Assembly: GCA_014621405.1 (NCBI GenBank)
Contig: JAANBC010000031.1
Coordinates: 58,883 to 122,882, forward strand
DNA length: 64,000 nucleotides
Reading direction: 5' to 3'
DNA from: Stylonectria norvegica
Lineage: Eukaryota > Ascomycota > Sordariomycetes > Hypocreales > Nectriaceae
A model generated the notes under the pieces. That model saw nothing but the letters and a program-made list of their open reading frames with translations. It had not been told where the DNA came from and did not search any database. Positions 44,929-57,674 of the stretch are shown here, one piece after another (positions within the stretch are counted from its first letter, which is position 1; every line of letters begins with the position of its first letter). A program made the position numbers and the translations under genes.

Positions 44929-46406
44929 TCATTCAGGGACCGATGATAATGACTTCGATGGCTGAGTATCCTCTCCCAAGCTGACATTCCGTACGAAGGC
45001 AGACAAGGGGTACAAGGGACCACTGAAATCCATGTCGTACCTAAGGTGGAACACGAATAGGTCAGAGTACTGAAACCCAGACTAGCGGGATCGACTTACC
45101 AGTAGTTGACGGCGAGGACAAAACCCTCGTCTTCCTCGGCGCAAGACTGTGACACTTTGTGGTACCTTGATGAGAATTAAGCATTGAAGCTGGATAAGAT
45201 GAAAGATGAAGATATGACTGACCACATCGCCGGGAGGTATAGCATATCACCGGGACACAAGGTGACGCGCATAGGCTTTGCAAGGTGTGAGAAAGGCGTC
45301 GCGTTTGCCCGGGGCACATCAGGATCCCAGGTCGCAAAGGGCACCGTCTCGGCGCCCGAGTCCATGCTCAGGGCCAACGAGTCGTCGGTGTGGCGGGCAT
45401 AGGTCGCGGGCTGGAGGGGACGTTCATTTACACACGGGTGACACAGCGGCGGGAGGAGGACGAAGTGCTTCCTGCCGAGGACCTGGACGTAGATGTTCTC
45501 GTAGTTGTCCTTGTGGAGGGCCGTGACGGACCTGGAGTTGCCTATCCATAGGTTGACGGCATCGGGGGGTTTCTGGAGGGCGATGCGCGCAAATGGGATG
45601 TCCTTTTGCACATCCGAGAAGAGAGTGAGGTACTCGTCGCGAAGGTTGTCGTTCTCTGGGGACGAGGAGGAGGGGTTGATGATTAGTGATTCATGTAAGG
45701 TAAAGACTAGAGCAGAGACTAGATGTCGAACAGGAGGGGGCTAGAGAGGCAGAGGGAGACTAGAAGAGAGCACTAATATTTTGTGTAGAGAGGTGAGTTG
45801 TGTAAAGGTATTTTGTATGCCTAGGTGATAGTTTGAATGACAAACTGGGGAAGTAGAGTATGATTATCCGGGGAGAGCGGGTGAGTAAGTAGCTTACGGG
45901 TTTGGGCGTATCTCACCTCCTTGTCAACGGGGAAGTCTGGGTCCGTCTCCTGGCGCACAACGTACTCGAGGAACTCATGGAACGGCTGGTCCTCCTCGTG
46001 AGGCTTGGCAAACACGGTGATACCCCGACCATCGGGGGCGACGGTGGGGGCGTCGGCATTGCTGGCACATCATCAGCGATCAAGAAAATCAGGGAATAGC
46101 AGGGGACCAAGCCCCCCATGTTCACGACTAGGAGGGTTGTGGGAGGGTCTCGAACCCGTAGGGCGTCACGGCGACGTTGACGGATTGACCCTTGAGGGCA
46201 GCCAGGAGATACGCCGAGTTCCAGCGCTGGGCGGCGGGCCACGTGGAGGCTCCGGCGCGGACGACAAAAGGCGTGTTCTGAGCGACGAAGCGCATGAAAT
46301 CGAGGGGGCTTGGTTCGTGGGCGAGTTCTTGAACGACGAGGCTGTTGAGGTCGTTGAAGGTGGTGAGGAGGTCGTTGATAGCGGCGGTGTTGGCGGTGGA
46401 AGCCAT
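44929..46406 (-). CDS. JmjC-domain 2-oxoglutarate oxygenase, JMJD7-like
   Basis: JMJD7 is a (3S)-lysyl hydroxylase of the translation-associated GTPases DRG1/2. Exons 46406-46156, 46061-45898, 45655-45223, 45165-45100 and 45040-44929 give 341 residues. The N-terminal helical part (PLDFMRFVAQNTPFVVRAGA) precedes the cupin core. Fe(II) ligands are His186 and Asp188 in TALHKDNYEN and His285 in WYHKVSQS, with VLGRKHFVLLPP between. The C-terminus NYWYDMDFSGPLYPLSAFVRNVS is the characteristic JMJD7 tail and is assembled only by splicing the last two introns. The third intron is long (242 nt); the others are 46-94 nt. Family placement is strong, substrate is inferred. Confidence 0.9.
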
Positions 46407-48639
46407 GGCGGCTTCTTGGGTGTTGGCTGTTTAGCCCAGCGCTTGTGAGATGGGGGGTACGACCAAGATTAAGAATCGATGGTGAGATCGAGTGCTAGAT
46501 CGAAGGCGTTGGCGTTCAATGGCAAGTGAGATCGAGATGAAGAATTCTGTGATGAGATTTGACGATGAGATGGAGGAGTGGAGACGGGGATTTCAATAGT
46601 GTTCCGGGTCCCCGCCATAATGGAACCCCATAACCTCTATGGCAACTGGAAGCCAGAGCGGCAGAGCCCTAGAGCCCTACGGATGGAGAAATTACCTAAA
46701 ATATGGATCCATGTATGTGCCCTTTCGCAGAGCCCTATAGAAATTAGAACCCGATAGAACGGTCGAAGGATTGTGGCTGCCGTTAAATCTGGGATTTCAA
46801 TGTCCATTCCCATCCCAGGAACTCGGATCTTACCTTTCATGTTAATGCAACCCACAAAAGGAAAAAGAAAAAAAGGGTTCGGCAGTTCACGGGAAGACCC
46901 TGCTTTGAACTAGGGACCCCAGGCCAAGCCAAGGACCCGAGAAGTCAGGACTACATATATGCCGGTGTACATATATGTAGTAAGGCAGGAAAAGGAGGAT
47001 CGAGGCGATGGAGAGCGAGGTACGGGAAGCAGGGACATGGGTTAAAACGACAAGTTATTTCCCTGGATTTAGTTGGTTCTTGGGAACAATTAGTACACAC
47101 TGTTGCAGTATCGTACTAGTGGTAGTAGTTACGTTGGTACAGTACTAGAAGTAGTGTTTGTCGACTTCTTCAATCGCTGCGTGCAGTTCCCAACTCCTCG
47201 GCGCATGTTTTTGCTGGATCCATCCCTCCCAGGCTTAATTGCTTGCACCCTGCAGTGTCACACGCCAGTGAGGAGTGGAACCATCCTCAATGGATGTTCG
47301 TCCCGAGCCGTGAAAAGAGTCTTGGGTTTTCTCTCTCTCTCTCTCTCTTTCTCTATTTCTCTGAAGGAACCCTGGAGGATGAAAGTAGCCAGCGCATCAA
47401 GGTATATATTGCCTAGTAAGGTATGTAAAATGCCTCAGAAGTGAACAGTCCCATACATGAACGTGGCCATACATTCGGTACCTCTAGTCTAGTAGGCGAC
47501 CAAGGTGTAAGTCCGGGATCCCAAAAAGCCTCAGTTTGAATCATCTCCATCGAGATTAGATGCCGACGCAACCGCACCTACCTACCTGTAATCAACGGAC
47601 TAAATGAAAGTGGTCATGGTTTGAATTAGACAGTACCTTAGATGTATTCGTAGTCTCTGACTCTCCTTCTTTTAGCGGCCCCCAACTCCCTCCCATCTCC
47701 CTTATTTTCAGTTCCACCCCCCCTCCACCCTGAAAACAGAAACAGGCCCGAAAACAAGGCACAAGCGTTTCGTAGTGTCTCGTTAATCTGGCCCATTCGA
47801 TTGTGCATCCGATTGTGCATCCGATTTTGCCGCCACTAATAGATGTCTACGGTAATTGTTACGGTAACTGTAACCGTAAACCGATTTCATACCGTTCTTA
47901 TGCGTCCATGGCATCGGCATTGGATCTCACCACCATGAGCCCACCCGCCAACATCATGCCAGGTGTTTACTACTGGTCGTCAACAACATCGACCACTGCA
48001 GAAACCTTCTTCTCCTCCTCCTCCTCCTCCTCTCCTCCAACTCCTGCCGCGTAAAACGCCAACAACGCCAACCTCATTCGATTCCAGCTCAATCTCCAAC
48101 AAATCCTCTGAGACACGGAACATTCATTCTTGCGCTCCTTCCATCGCAGCCACTGGCACCTATTCGTGCTAAAGCAAGCACCTCACCACCGCCACCCGCA
48201 TATCCATATATCGCCAATACCACATAACCACATACCTTAACCACATAACCTCCACCGGGTGGAAACCACACAATCGTCTCTCTCCCGCATCAACAACGAC
48301 AAACTCCCCGAGTCACAAGATTCTTGTCGTTCTTCTTCGATCCCTTCTCTCGCCTCCTTTGCCCCGTTACCTTGGTCTTCGCAGCGCCAGTGCCCCGTCC
48401 GCGTCCCGCTATCCCGTGCAGCGCATCGCATCGCATCGCATCGCATTGCCTCACGTCGCATCACCACATCGACTTCGCCAATTCCCGTTTCCCAATCCCT
48501 CGGGCTTGCTCCGCAAGACTCTCGACCCATGTGCATGCCACGGCACCTTTCGCGCTGTCCTCAGCTTCGCCTTTCTTCTCCTACTTTCTTTCGCATGCGT
48601 CGTGAGTGAGGAGCCGCATCGTCCTCATCCCACGTCCTC
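46407..48639. other. divergent intergenic region (JmjC gene / SCAP), SCAP leader
   Basis: No gene is recognised in 2.2 kb. Features are a (CT) run at 47331-47350, GATTGTGCATCC direct repeats near 47800-47823, and a GCATC microsatellite at about 48423-48447. The last 800 bp are pyrimidine-rich with many short upstream open frames and are probably SCAP 5' leader. Confidence 0.45.
48423..48447. repeat. GCATC pentanucleotide microsatellite
   Basis: Five near-perfect copies of GCATC lie about 195 bp upstream of the SCAP start codon, probably in its leader. Confidence 0.8.
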
Positions 48640-51600
48640 ATGATCTGGTACCTGTTGTACCCGCTTCGAGGGTCAGTCAATATCCTTCCTCTTCTTTCCC
48701 CTTTCCCTCTCCCTTCTCTGTCATTCTCACCCTTCCCTGCGATTCGATATCATCATCAGACATCCCCGTTGTTAGCATTATTAGACTCACACGCGACGTC
48801 GTCATTCCAGAACCACGGAAGCGCCTGTTCTAGCTTCCACTCACCCGCTTCGCAAGAACCTTGCTCGTTACGGCTCCTACGCTGCCAGCCATGTAGTCAC
48901 CACCTTGCTCGTCTCAGTCGCCGTCGCAACCATCCTCATATATCCTATTCCGTTTCTTTTCACCACCGACTTCACCAATGGCGCTTCCAACCTCCCTCAC
49001 CAGGCATGGACTCTCGCACGGCCCCTGCCTTATTTCTCTACCGTCGAGCCCGATGTCATGATGCGCTCCATCTGGGTTCAGTCTGCCTATATGCAAGCTC
49101 TCAACAAGGACCTTCTCACTTCCGCCCTCGAACTGCAGGACGAGCTTCTCGGTAGCACCCGTGACTCTCATCCCGGCTTGAATCGCCAACCAAGCCCTGT
49201 GTCGCCTCTCTCTCGCGAGCAAGACCTCTCGCCAAGCCAGCGCGATGCCCTTCACGTCGTAAATGGCTTGACCAACCAATCTTGGTTCTTTCATTCGCCC
49301 TTGCAGTACTGGGGCTGCTCTTACGACCGCATATTGGCCGACCCAAACATTCTTTCGACCATCAACGACAGAAAGAACCAGTCCAACGCCGCCAATGTTA
49401 CCCTAAGGCACTCCATCGTCTTCAGTGGCAAAAGATTCGAGGAGCGCCGCCTTCTTGGTGCCGATGCCCTGGTCATCACCCTCATCCACCTGAGAGACTC
49501 CCCTGTTGGGCAACAATGGCAGAGGAAGGCCGAACTGCTTCCCGACAAGGTTACTGGTAAATGGGACATATATCCTCCGGACGGTCGTGTGTCGGCAAGC
49601 CAGCTTTATGAATTCCAGTTCCGCCCGATCTCATGGCAGGACTCGGCCAGTCTCGCCGTGGCTTATTGCCTCACTTTCCTCTACTTCTTGACGAGCTTGT
49701 CAAAGCTGCGAGCCGTCAAGTCCAAGGTCGGCTTGATTGTGACGGTCATGGCCCAGATCGTGTTCTCCGTCATGTCGAGTTTCACCATCTGCGCCATCTT
49801 CAAGATCGACCTATCACGCATTCCCCGAGCATCTTATCCTCTCGTGGTGCTCTCCATGAGCCTTGAGAATATTTTCCGACTAATCAACGCCGTCATTCTC
49901 ACCCCAGCCGAGGATGCTGCGAGCAGTAGGATCGGATATGCTTTTGGCGAGACCGCGCACACAGCCCTCGCTAGCTCCATGCAGAACGTGCTCATCCTAG
50001 TAGGTCTGTCGCGCCTGGTGTCACCCGGAGTGTCTGCCTTTTGCATATTCGCAGCCATCGCCATCATTTTCGACTTCTTCTATCTCTCAACCTTCTTCCT
50101 GTCGGTTTTGAGTGTTGATGTACGGCGGACTGAACTGAGCGACGCTCTCACCAAGGTTTCGATGCGTCACAATCGTCGCGCGTCCGACGTCAGAGCACGA
50201 TCGACGTGGGTGGACCATGTTCTGAAAGGCAAGATCGCCATGTCGACCCGAATAGCCGGCACGATCATCATGCTGGGCTTTGTTCTCATTGCACAGTGGC
50301 ATTTTGTCGAAGATGAGACAATCTTCCACTTTCTCGCCCGGCTATACAGGGGCTCCGAGAACGAAGGCCATGACGGGGCGACCAAGTCCGCCCTTGACAG
50401 CGTTCACCAGGCTAGAAGCCCAAAGTCGTGGCTCCGGCTTCAAGACCATGAAACGGCCCAGGAAATCATCAAGGTCATTAAACCCTCGGCACATAGCTAC
50501 GTCGCCCGAGTCTACGAGCCGATTGTATTTGTCCTGAAAGGATCAGACCGGATGCCCAACTATCAAGAACCATCGCTACTGCCCGCGGTGTACGACTTTG
50601 TCAACCACCAGCTAACACAATTCATTGTCATTGTCATTGTAGCAGTGGCCGCCATTCGTCTTTTGACCAACTATCTTCTGTGGCAAGATGAGGACAGCAA
50701 TGACGATACTCATCACCCTGACGGGGATCCACTGTTGTCGGTCAAATCATTCGCGGGTGGACACTCACTTGACGTTGCCATGCTGGCTGCTTCACAAGAT
50801 GGCCATATTGTATCTGTCGGGCTTGATCGTCATATCAGTGTCTGGGATGTTCGTCCTGGTGGTATCAACTACGCAATCACAGACGGGGGCAAAGATGGGG
50901 AAACCCCCTTCCCTGTCCTAGGCATGACGATGGACGGCGACTCCCGGTGGCTCGCCATCTTATCGTCTTATAGGGCAGCCCTTTGGAACTTGAAAGAAGG
51001 CAAATGGGGGCCTTCGCTGCCAGTGGATCTCTTTGGTCAAAAACCAGAAGCATTCTTTTTCGGCCCCCATGAAACCAATGTGAACATCCCGAGACTGGTG
51101 CTAGTGCGGCGGAACGGGACTTTGACTGAGTTCACCCCGGATGCAGGCGAAGGTGAAGACTTTGGCGTCTGTCGCAGCCCTCTTGCCTGTGCGCAGCCGC
51201 TCTACAACAAAGGTGTGTAACCGTTGATGACTGAATGGCATCCATCCGGAACGTGATAAGCTAACATTGACCCACCAGGAGGTATCAAGCAGTCGCCACC
51301 ACGGGTTTCACTAATAACATCGTCTCGACGAGGGTGTGTCCACGCGGCAACTCGGGAGCCCTTGACATGGAGCTCACGAAGCGTGGAGGTCGAAGGGCTT
51401 GATAGCCACGACGTACATCAAGTTGTGCCTTTGTCATCGTTGGGGCTTTTCTTGATCGCTGGAGCAGATCGTGTTCACCTCATCAACCTGGAAGATTATG
51501 GCGTAATCCACACATTCCGGACTGAAACGATGCAACAACGAACGCTTCAAAGCGCCTACGCTTTCCGGGAATCGTCCCAGACTGGAGACAGGGGCCTAAT

Positions 51601-52216
51601 TACATTCACGATATGTTATACAAGAGCCGACTCCGGTGACTGCATCTTGCAAACTTACAAACCCTTGGAAGAAGGCGGTCTGATCTGCTACCACAGCTCT
51701 GTCCCGCCAACAAGTAGGGGGTGGTGCTCTTGGGATACGGCAATAGAGACGCGGAAACATGTTGAGAACCCCGGAACGTGGAGCGTTCTCTCGGATAGCA
51801 GCGTGGTCGGCATTAGACAAAAGTCGAGACGACCCGACAGCGACGACGCCGGTGGACGCCGCAGAGCGGATGGATTACGGCATAGATCACCTCGGAAGGA
51901 CGTTGGGCGAGATCCATTTGGACGGTGGGAGGTTTGGACCGTCTCCCAAGGAGGGCGACTCAGGACGGACGAGACTCGACCTCTATTCCAAGACGATGAG
52001 CAAGCCGGGCACTTGATCGTGTCTGACCTTGGCCCGATGATCCGGGTTGGACAGAGATCCGTAGCGTTCAGCTTCGGCAATGTCGTCAAGCTTGTCACGG
52101 TGGGAGGACAAGAGCGCTTTGAAGGCAGCGCGGAGAGGAGGAGTCGCGAGTACTTGAACGTGGGCAGCCGACGACGCAAGCCAGGCGTGGCAGCACGGCC
52201 GAGAGCGTGGAGTTGA
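48640..52216 (+). CDS. SCP1: SREBP cleavage-activating protein (SCAP/Scp1), sterol-sensing membrane protein
   Basis: SCAP escorts SREBP from ER to Golgi in response to sterol or oxygen shortage. Exons 48640-48671, 48811-51212 and 51279-52216 give 1123 residues. The 32-nt first exon encodes MIWYLLYPLRG, the conserved fungal SCAP start; the join continues TTEAPVLASTHPLRKNLARYG. A first membrane helix (TLLVSVAVATILIYPIPFL) leads to a large luminal loop. A sterol-sensing domain lies at about residues 290-450 (LAVAYCLTFLYFLTSLSKLR ... YLSTFFLSVLSV). A further helix (FIVIVIVAVAAIRLL) precedes cytosolic WD40 repeats (from about GGHSLDVAMLAASQDGHIVSVG; HISVWDVRPGG). The C-terminal repeats are in exon 3 and are weak. 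Donors are GTCAGT and GTGTGT. Confidence 0.92.
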
Positions 52217-55200
52217 GATCAAAGAGCGTGAAGCTGAAACTCAAAGACCACGAGAAGTGAATCGAATGTGATTAGGCGTACTTATAACCAGCTCGGTTGG
52301 GCTTTGGACGGGCATAGAAGAGGCGCAATACATGGCTGGGCGGCTGGTTGGTTATGATATGGCGTTTATATCTTAATTATTCTCGATATCCACGGATGGG
52401 GAGGATTGGAAAAGGCAAAACGGTTGGCGTCACACATGATGGACTCGGCCGGCGTTGAAGATTATATAGAACTTGGAATCGAAGACAATCCGGGACTAGA
52501 AGAATCAAGAGGCATTCTTTAGAAACCGTACAGGCATCATCTCGTTTCACTCTGGGCGTGCTTTGGCATGAGGACTTTGGGACAGTCTTGGCATCGTGTG
52601 CTCTACATACATAGTGTAGCTGTGCTTCGCAGCAACAGACGCAAAAACGTTGAAATCCGTCAACGTGCGCCAGCCGAGGTAGATAAACTTGCGGGCATGT
52701 CAGACAGTGTCTAAGACAAGGGGGCGGGTCGGTGAGCCTTCCGGTTGGGGTTGGGGCTTGTTGTAAGGCTGGCTTCACAACCGGGCCAAACCTGGTCTTG
52801 ACGACGGTCCACCGTCAACTCTACTCGTATAGAGAACGGCAAGAAGAAGATGGCATCAAACAACAACGAACGAACCTCACCGCTATTTTGGCCCGGTGCG
52901 TGGGTCGGCACGGAACGAAGATGGGTTTACGGGGGGCTGGGGGACTACTGGCTCCCACGGGCGAGGCCACCGATAACATGAACCCAAGAAAGCAGGAAAC
53001 CACCAAGAAGGGGATGAACGGCAGCGTAGGAAGTACATGAACAGTCGGACCAGCTAAACCATCCGGGCGACGGCCGCATAGCAAGAGGCCACCCGCGGCG
53101 TGGCCGTTCCCTGGATGCGCACGTGCTGAGTGGTGATGGGTGTTATGTGTATGTGGCCGAAGAAAGAAATGGGGAGGCTGGGGATTTTCGACTGACAGGG
53201 GTTGTTGTTGGTGTTGTCGTCGGAGGCCCGAGGTCTAGAAGAGAGAAGAGTCGAGCGGGTGGGGACACGACATGTGTCGGCGAATACACCACATGCTTGA
53301 TAATGTCGGTCGTGGTGGTGGTGAAAGTGCGAAGTAGTGGTGGTGATATTGGTGAAGTTGGTGTTGATTTGGTGGTCACACAACAGGTAACACGAATAAC
53401 GACGTCGGTTTCGTGTTCAAGATGCATAATTAGCACCTACGTAGACACGGGCTCTTTGGAGCTTCGTTCGATAACCTAGTCGATAGTGTCAGCCTAGGCG
53501 GGTTGACGATCCATCATGGGTCTCGGGTGGCCCCTTATTAGTCGCGACTCTAAAGGCCTTGTCTCACTCGGTCGCTATTAATCGGCAGGGAGGACTCCGA
53601 CTAAGAAGTACTGCTTAGGTATGTATTCAACGTAAGAAGCAAATTCTTTGTAGGCTGCTTTAGACGCATTATGCAAGGTACTGCCGGCTGACTGCATCAT
53701 CTCCATTGAAACCATTTCTACTACGATTACAATAAGGTACCTACTTTGTAGTCTAATTATCGCGAGAGGTTGTCGTCGTCGGGTCACGGGGCTCTTCTTT
53801 TTTCCGGGCACCGCGTTTTCCCTTTTTCGTCGACGGTTCCGAGAGGCCTTGTCCTTCTTTCCCCCTTCTTTACCTCATAATCTTGGACATGAATTAATTG
53901 TCAGCCGATCTCTCTGTTTCTCACTCTATCTCTATCTCTCTCTTTCAGCCTCGGTCTTCGCCCGGCAATTTGTCGTGGCCCACGTCGTGTCAGGGTCGTG
54001 TTTTTTTGGGGGGCTGCGTCTGTGTTTGTCCTAGGGGGCTTTTTAAGTCTCGTTAATGCTTGGACCGCTTTTGACGCGATTTTACATGCAACCCGCGTTC
54101 TGCAACCACAACGACATTATCGACACTCAGACACCACAGGCTTGGGCAATTGGTTAGGCCTTGATTCTTGTGAGAAGTGCAGAGAGTGAGAAGGAGGAGA
54201 GACGAAGCTGTGTTGAGCTGTTGGTTCTACGTCTGTTTGCGTCATCGTCGTCTCATTGCTCGTTTGGCTGTTTGTTGTTGTTGTTGGTGTTGTTATTGTT
54301 GTCGTCGTTGCTTCTTCTGTTGCTGGCTATTACCAGCAAACGCTCGTTTGGCCTCACAATCGCTCAATTGCACTCTCAAACACTGCCAATCACTATCAAT
54401 CACTCACTACACTACCTACACATACCTTCTTGACTAACCCTGACCACTTGGATTGGAGAGCTTGACCCTCCCTACCCGTCTGTAGTGCCCGCGCGCAGAT
54501 CCACACAAACCACCAAACCACGCAGTCTCACAGACCTCACAGACCTATCACCACCATCTCCAGATCCGCCTTTATAAGTTAGCAGGTCCGCTCACCGCCA
54601 GGCCCTGTCGATTGACGATTGGCAGTCTGGTTGTCTACCTTGCCTACTGCGTACGAATAAGGTCAGCCTGCCAACCCCCCCCCCCCCCACGATCCCATCG
54701 CCATGCTCCCGGCGGAGCCTGCGTCTCGCCGTTGCTACTAGTTCGTCGCCCTCGTCCTCGGGTGCATTCTTCTGTTGGCTGAGGCCCAGTCGTTAAACGT
54801 CACAAACGTCAAACGTCACAAACGTCAAACGGCGAGGGCTACTTTATGGCTACCTTACCTTAGTTGTTCCATGTATCCATCGACAGGCCTTCGTCGGTCC
54901 CATGTCCCCGTCGCTGACCTCGGACCAGGTTCAATTCTGGCACCTCAAGCTCAAGCTCAAGCGAACCCGAGCCCAGTTCTTCAATCTTCAATGCCGCGCT
55001 GCTACCGCGTCGCCTTCCGCTCGTTCTGTTGCTGACGCTCGAGGCCTCGACCGACGACAATCCAGAGATCTCGTCTGTGGCTGTGACCCAACCAAACCAT
55101 CCTCCTCATCATCCTCACCCGATCATCGTTGTCCTTGTCATTGTCAACACTACGCCTCCGAGGATCCAATCACAGCCCGCCAGCTGTCGCGCCGCTCCGG

Positions 55201-55699
55201 CCTCGCCTCCCGTTCTCGCCTACTCTCAACGTCGTCTCGCCCTGCCCTGCTGTTCAGCGGCCCTGCTGGCCTCCCCGGCTGCCTCTGCTAAACCTGCCTT
55301 GGCCAACCCGCCTTAAGTTGGGCTGCATTGCGCGAGCTGCTGCACTGCAACTGCACTGCGCTGCGCTGCGCGCCGTGCTGCAGCTCAGCTGTGGAGCTCC
55401 GTGACGGTTAGTCCAGCCAACCTCTTTACGTCGCCGTTGTTTTCCCTCTTTTTCCTCACTTTCCACTCCACGGCCGTCCTTCTCTTCCTCCCCCTAGGCC
55501 TGTCGCCCGTGCTTTGGTTCATATGCGAGGCTGTTTCTCCCCCCCTGGCCCGCCGCTGCAGACTGAGAGAGAACCCCGGTTCGTGGTCCCTCCATGTCTA
55601 ACAACTCCTAGCTTCCTGGAAACCCCCTCGAGCAGCCGCTCAACCACCCGTTCAAGGAACTGTTCAACCACCCGCTCAAAGTAAGCTTTGTTGAGCCGC
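52217..55699. other. gene-poor interval: SCAP 3' flank and long leader of the 14-3-3-like gene
   Basis: In 3.5 kb no gene is recognised. From about 53850 the plus strand is pyrimidine-rich with CT and TTG microsatellites, a run of 14 C at 54675-54688, and a direct repeat of AAACGTCACAAACGTC at about 54795-54827. This resembles a long spliced 5' leader with upstream open frames. Short open frames here have biased composition. Confidence 0.45.
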
Positions 55700-56638
55700 A
55701 TGGCGTCCTCCGAGGTGGATCAGAAGTTTCTCGGCAAACTGGCCAAGGCTGTCGAGAATGACAACCCTTTGCTGTCCTCGATGCTCTTCAAGATCCTCGG
55801 CCTCTCTTTGAACCTCGCCGAGCAGCTCGTTGCCGCCAAGAAGCAGCGTCGCCCTGAGCAGGGCAGTACCCCTCGCGCTCTGCGCCGCGTTCTGCACATC
55901 CTCTGGCTCTCCCGGGAGGGTCTCATTATGCTGGAGCAGTATGTTATCCCGTTGGTCGGAAACTACGTTGAGCTCAAGGTCCTCGCCTACAAGCTGCGCG
56001 CCTCCTTCTTCCACATATTCGCCCTCTTCCACAACCAACCGCCCGTCTCCAACATTGGCAGGTGGACCCCTGATATCTCGACGCCGCCGAAGTTAGACAA
56101 GGGAAAGGGCTTGGCCACCGACCTGGATCCAGAGTCCAGGTCTTCGTCTATTCAGCCTACTCATCCTTTAGAGGGCGGCCCTGTCCTCCCTCCGCCAGGC
56201 TTTGAAGTCCAGAGCACGCTACTGCCGCCCTCGTTCTTGATTCCTTCCAGAGACTACCTTCCCGAGGCGAATAAGTACTTCCTCGAAGCTTCTGACTTGG
56301 CCGACGGTCTCCTCTGGGGCTCACACTCGTTGCGTCTGTCCGTCAAGACCGAGTACTCGGCATTCCTCTACGAATGTGCCCACGAGGCCAATGCCAGCCG
56401 GCAGCTCGCCAAGGACACAGTTGCCGAAGTTTACGAAGCCACCGAGGGCATGGACGACGACATGTTTCAAGATGCTTGCGAGTTGGTGACGGTTCTCGGC
56501 AAAATGATGAAGCGTGGACTGGGCTCTAGCAACAGCAACTTGCGTGGCAACACCCAGACACAGACCCACACCCAAACCTCGACTCCTAAGTCTATTCTAA
56601 AATCCACTCCACCACCTGGAATGGAGAATCCGATATGA
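55700..56638 (+). CDS. atypical 14-3-3-like fungal protein
   Basis: A single exon of 312 residues starts MASSEVDQKFLGKLAKAVENDNPLLSSMLFKILGL. The fold appears all-helical: an N-terminal helical block with WLSREGLIMLEQYVIPLVGNYVELK and VLAYKLRASFFHIFALFHNQPP, a disordered Ser/Pro linker (about 135-195), then helices from DYLPEANKYFLEASDLADGL to TVLGKMMKRG. The tail has a TQTQTHTQT repeat. Helix order and the YLPEA...F segment recall 14-3-3 proteins, which bind phosphoserine/threonine clients, but the basic phosphate-binding pocket is not obvious. The assignment is from memory of the family pattern and is moderate. It is preceded by a very long leader. Confidence 0.72.
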   Translation: MASSEVDQKFLGKLAKAVENDNPLLSSMLFKILGLSLNLAEQLVAAKKQRRPEQGSTPRALRRVLHILWLSREGLIMLEQYVIPLVGNYVELKVLAYKLRASFFHIFALFHNQPPVSNIGRWTPDISTPPKLDKGKGLATDLDPESRSSSIQPTHPLEGGPVLPPPGFEVQSTLLPPSFLIPSRDYLPEANKYFLEASDLADGLLWGSHSLRLSVKTEYSAFLYECAHEANASRQLAKDTVAEVYEATEGMDDDMFQDACELVTVLGKMMKRGLGSSNSNLRGNTQTQTHTQTSTPKSILKSTPPPGMENPI

Positions 56639-57674
56639 AAGAGGGCGTGCATGCTCTCTTTCTCTTCATACGCATAAAGGGAAACGCCGACTCTTCAAAC
56701 CACGCGAATGTATTCTGACCCGACAAATACATCTGCTTCAGCCTCTGATTTAGCATCGACATCGGCAACGGCGACGCGACTAACTCAACGCGTCCTGTTC
56801 TTCCTCGGCAGTAGGACCTCGACTTCACAGTGCCTTGTCGCCGTTTCCACCCGACGCAGCCATGTCGACGGGGAGCCGAGGCTGACAACCGAGACGCCCT
56901 CGGCGGCCCGTCCCGAGCTGCATGTCGCGTGGGGTTTCTCAGACATGTCACCAACCCGTCATGCGAGTGCTCGGTCCAGCCCAACATACTGCATTCCTGG
57001 CGCAATAGGTTTCATGGAAAGCACAAGCGACCTTGGCGGTTGGACTTTAAAAATGTTGTTACTCCTAGATTCACCTACTTCTCAGGGCCGCATGGCTTCT
57101 TGCGCGGTCCGATCCGCCTTCTTTTCGAATTTGTTTTTGATACCCACATCTTTTGGATTGCTAGAGGGGAGCGCATCTATCCGGCGGGGGTTTTCCTTAT
57201 CGGGGAGCAAAGGCATATACTGGCTGTATCTGAGAAAAGATACTGGCCCGCTTTGAGACATAGACACGGGAGAGGACCGGAGTCATTCTGGTGTGTGATA
57301 GTGTATATTTGTATCGATATAACAACAAGCAACGTATTGGTTTCTAGGTGGTCGTCGTTCGAATTGCTACTTGAATGACCAACACAAGAACCAGTTGATT
57401 ATCTAAAGGCCAGGTTACTGACTCCTTTTTAGTCTGGTACACGAAAGAACGGGTGCCTTTAGAAAATCATATCAAAGCTATTTCGTCGACGTATCCTATT
57501 ACCCCTATTACCAGGCAAAGAGCGCCTTCTCAACTCTCAAAAGCCCCGTCTCCACGAACGACAAGCCTCGACGAGCAAGACGAACGATCCAATGTCATAA
57601 GACGAATCATCTCATGAACACACCCTCACCAACCTCCCATCCAACTCCCTCCCCTTTCTCGAGCATCAGGTTCC
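56639..57674. other. convergent spacer (14-3-3-like / SANT protein)
   Basis: This 1-kb spacer should hold the two 3' UTRs. Open frames within it match no family I know. Confidence 0.45.

Noticed and set aside
46880..46960. Possible minus-strand tRNA around GGGGTCCCTAGTTCAAAGC
   Set aside because: No pairing T stem, D arm or anticodon stem could be built by eye.
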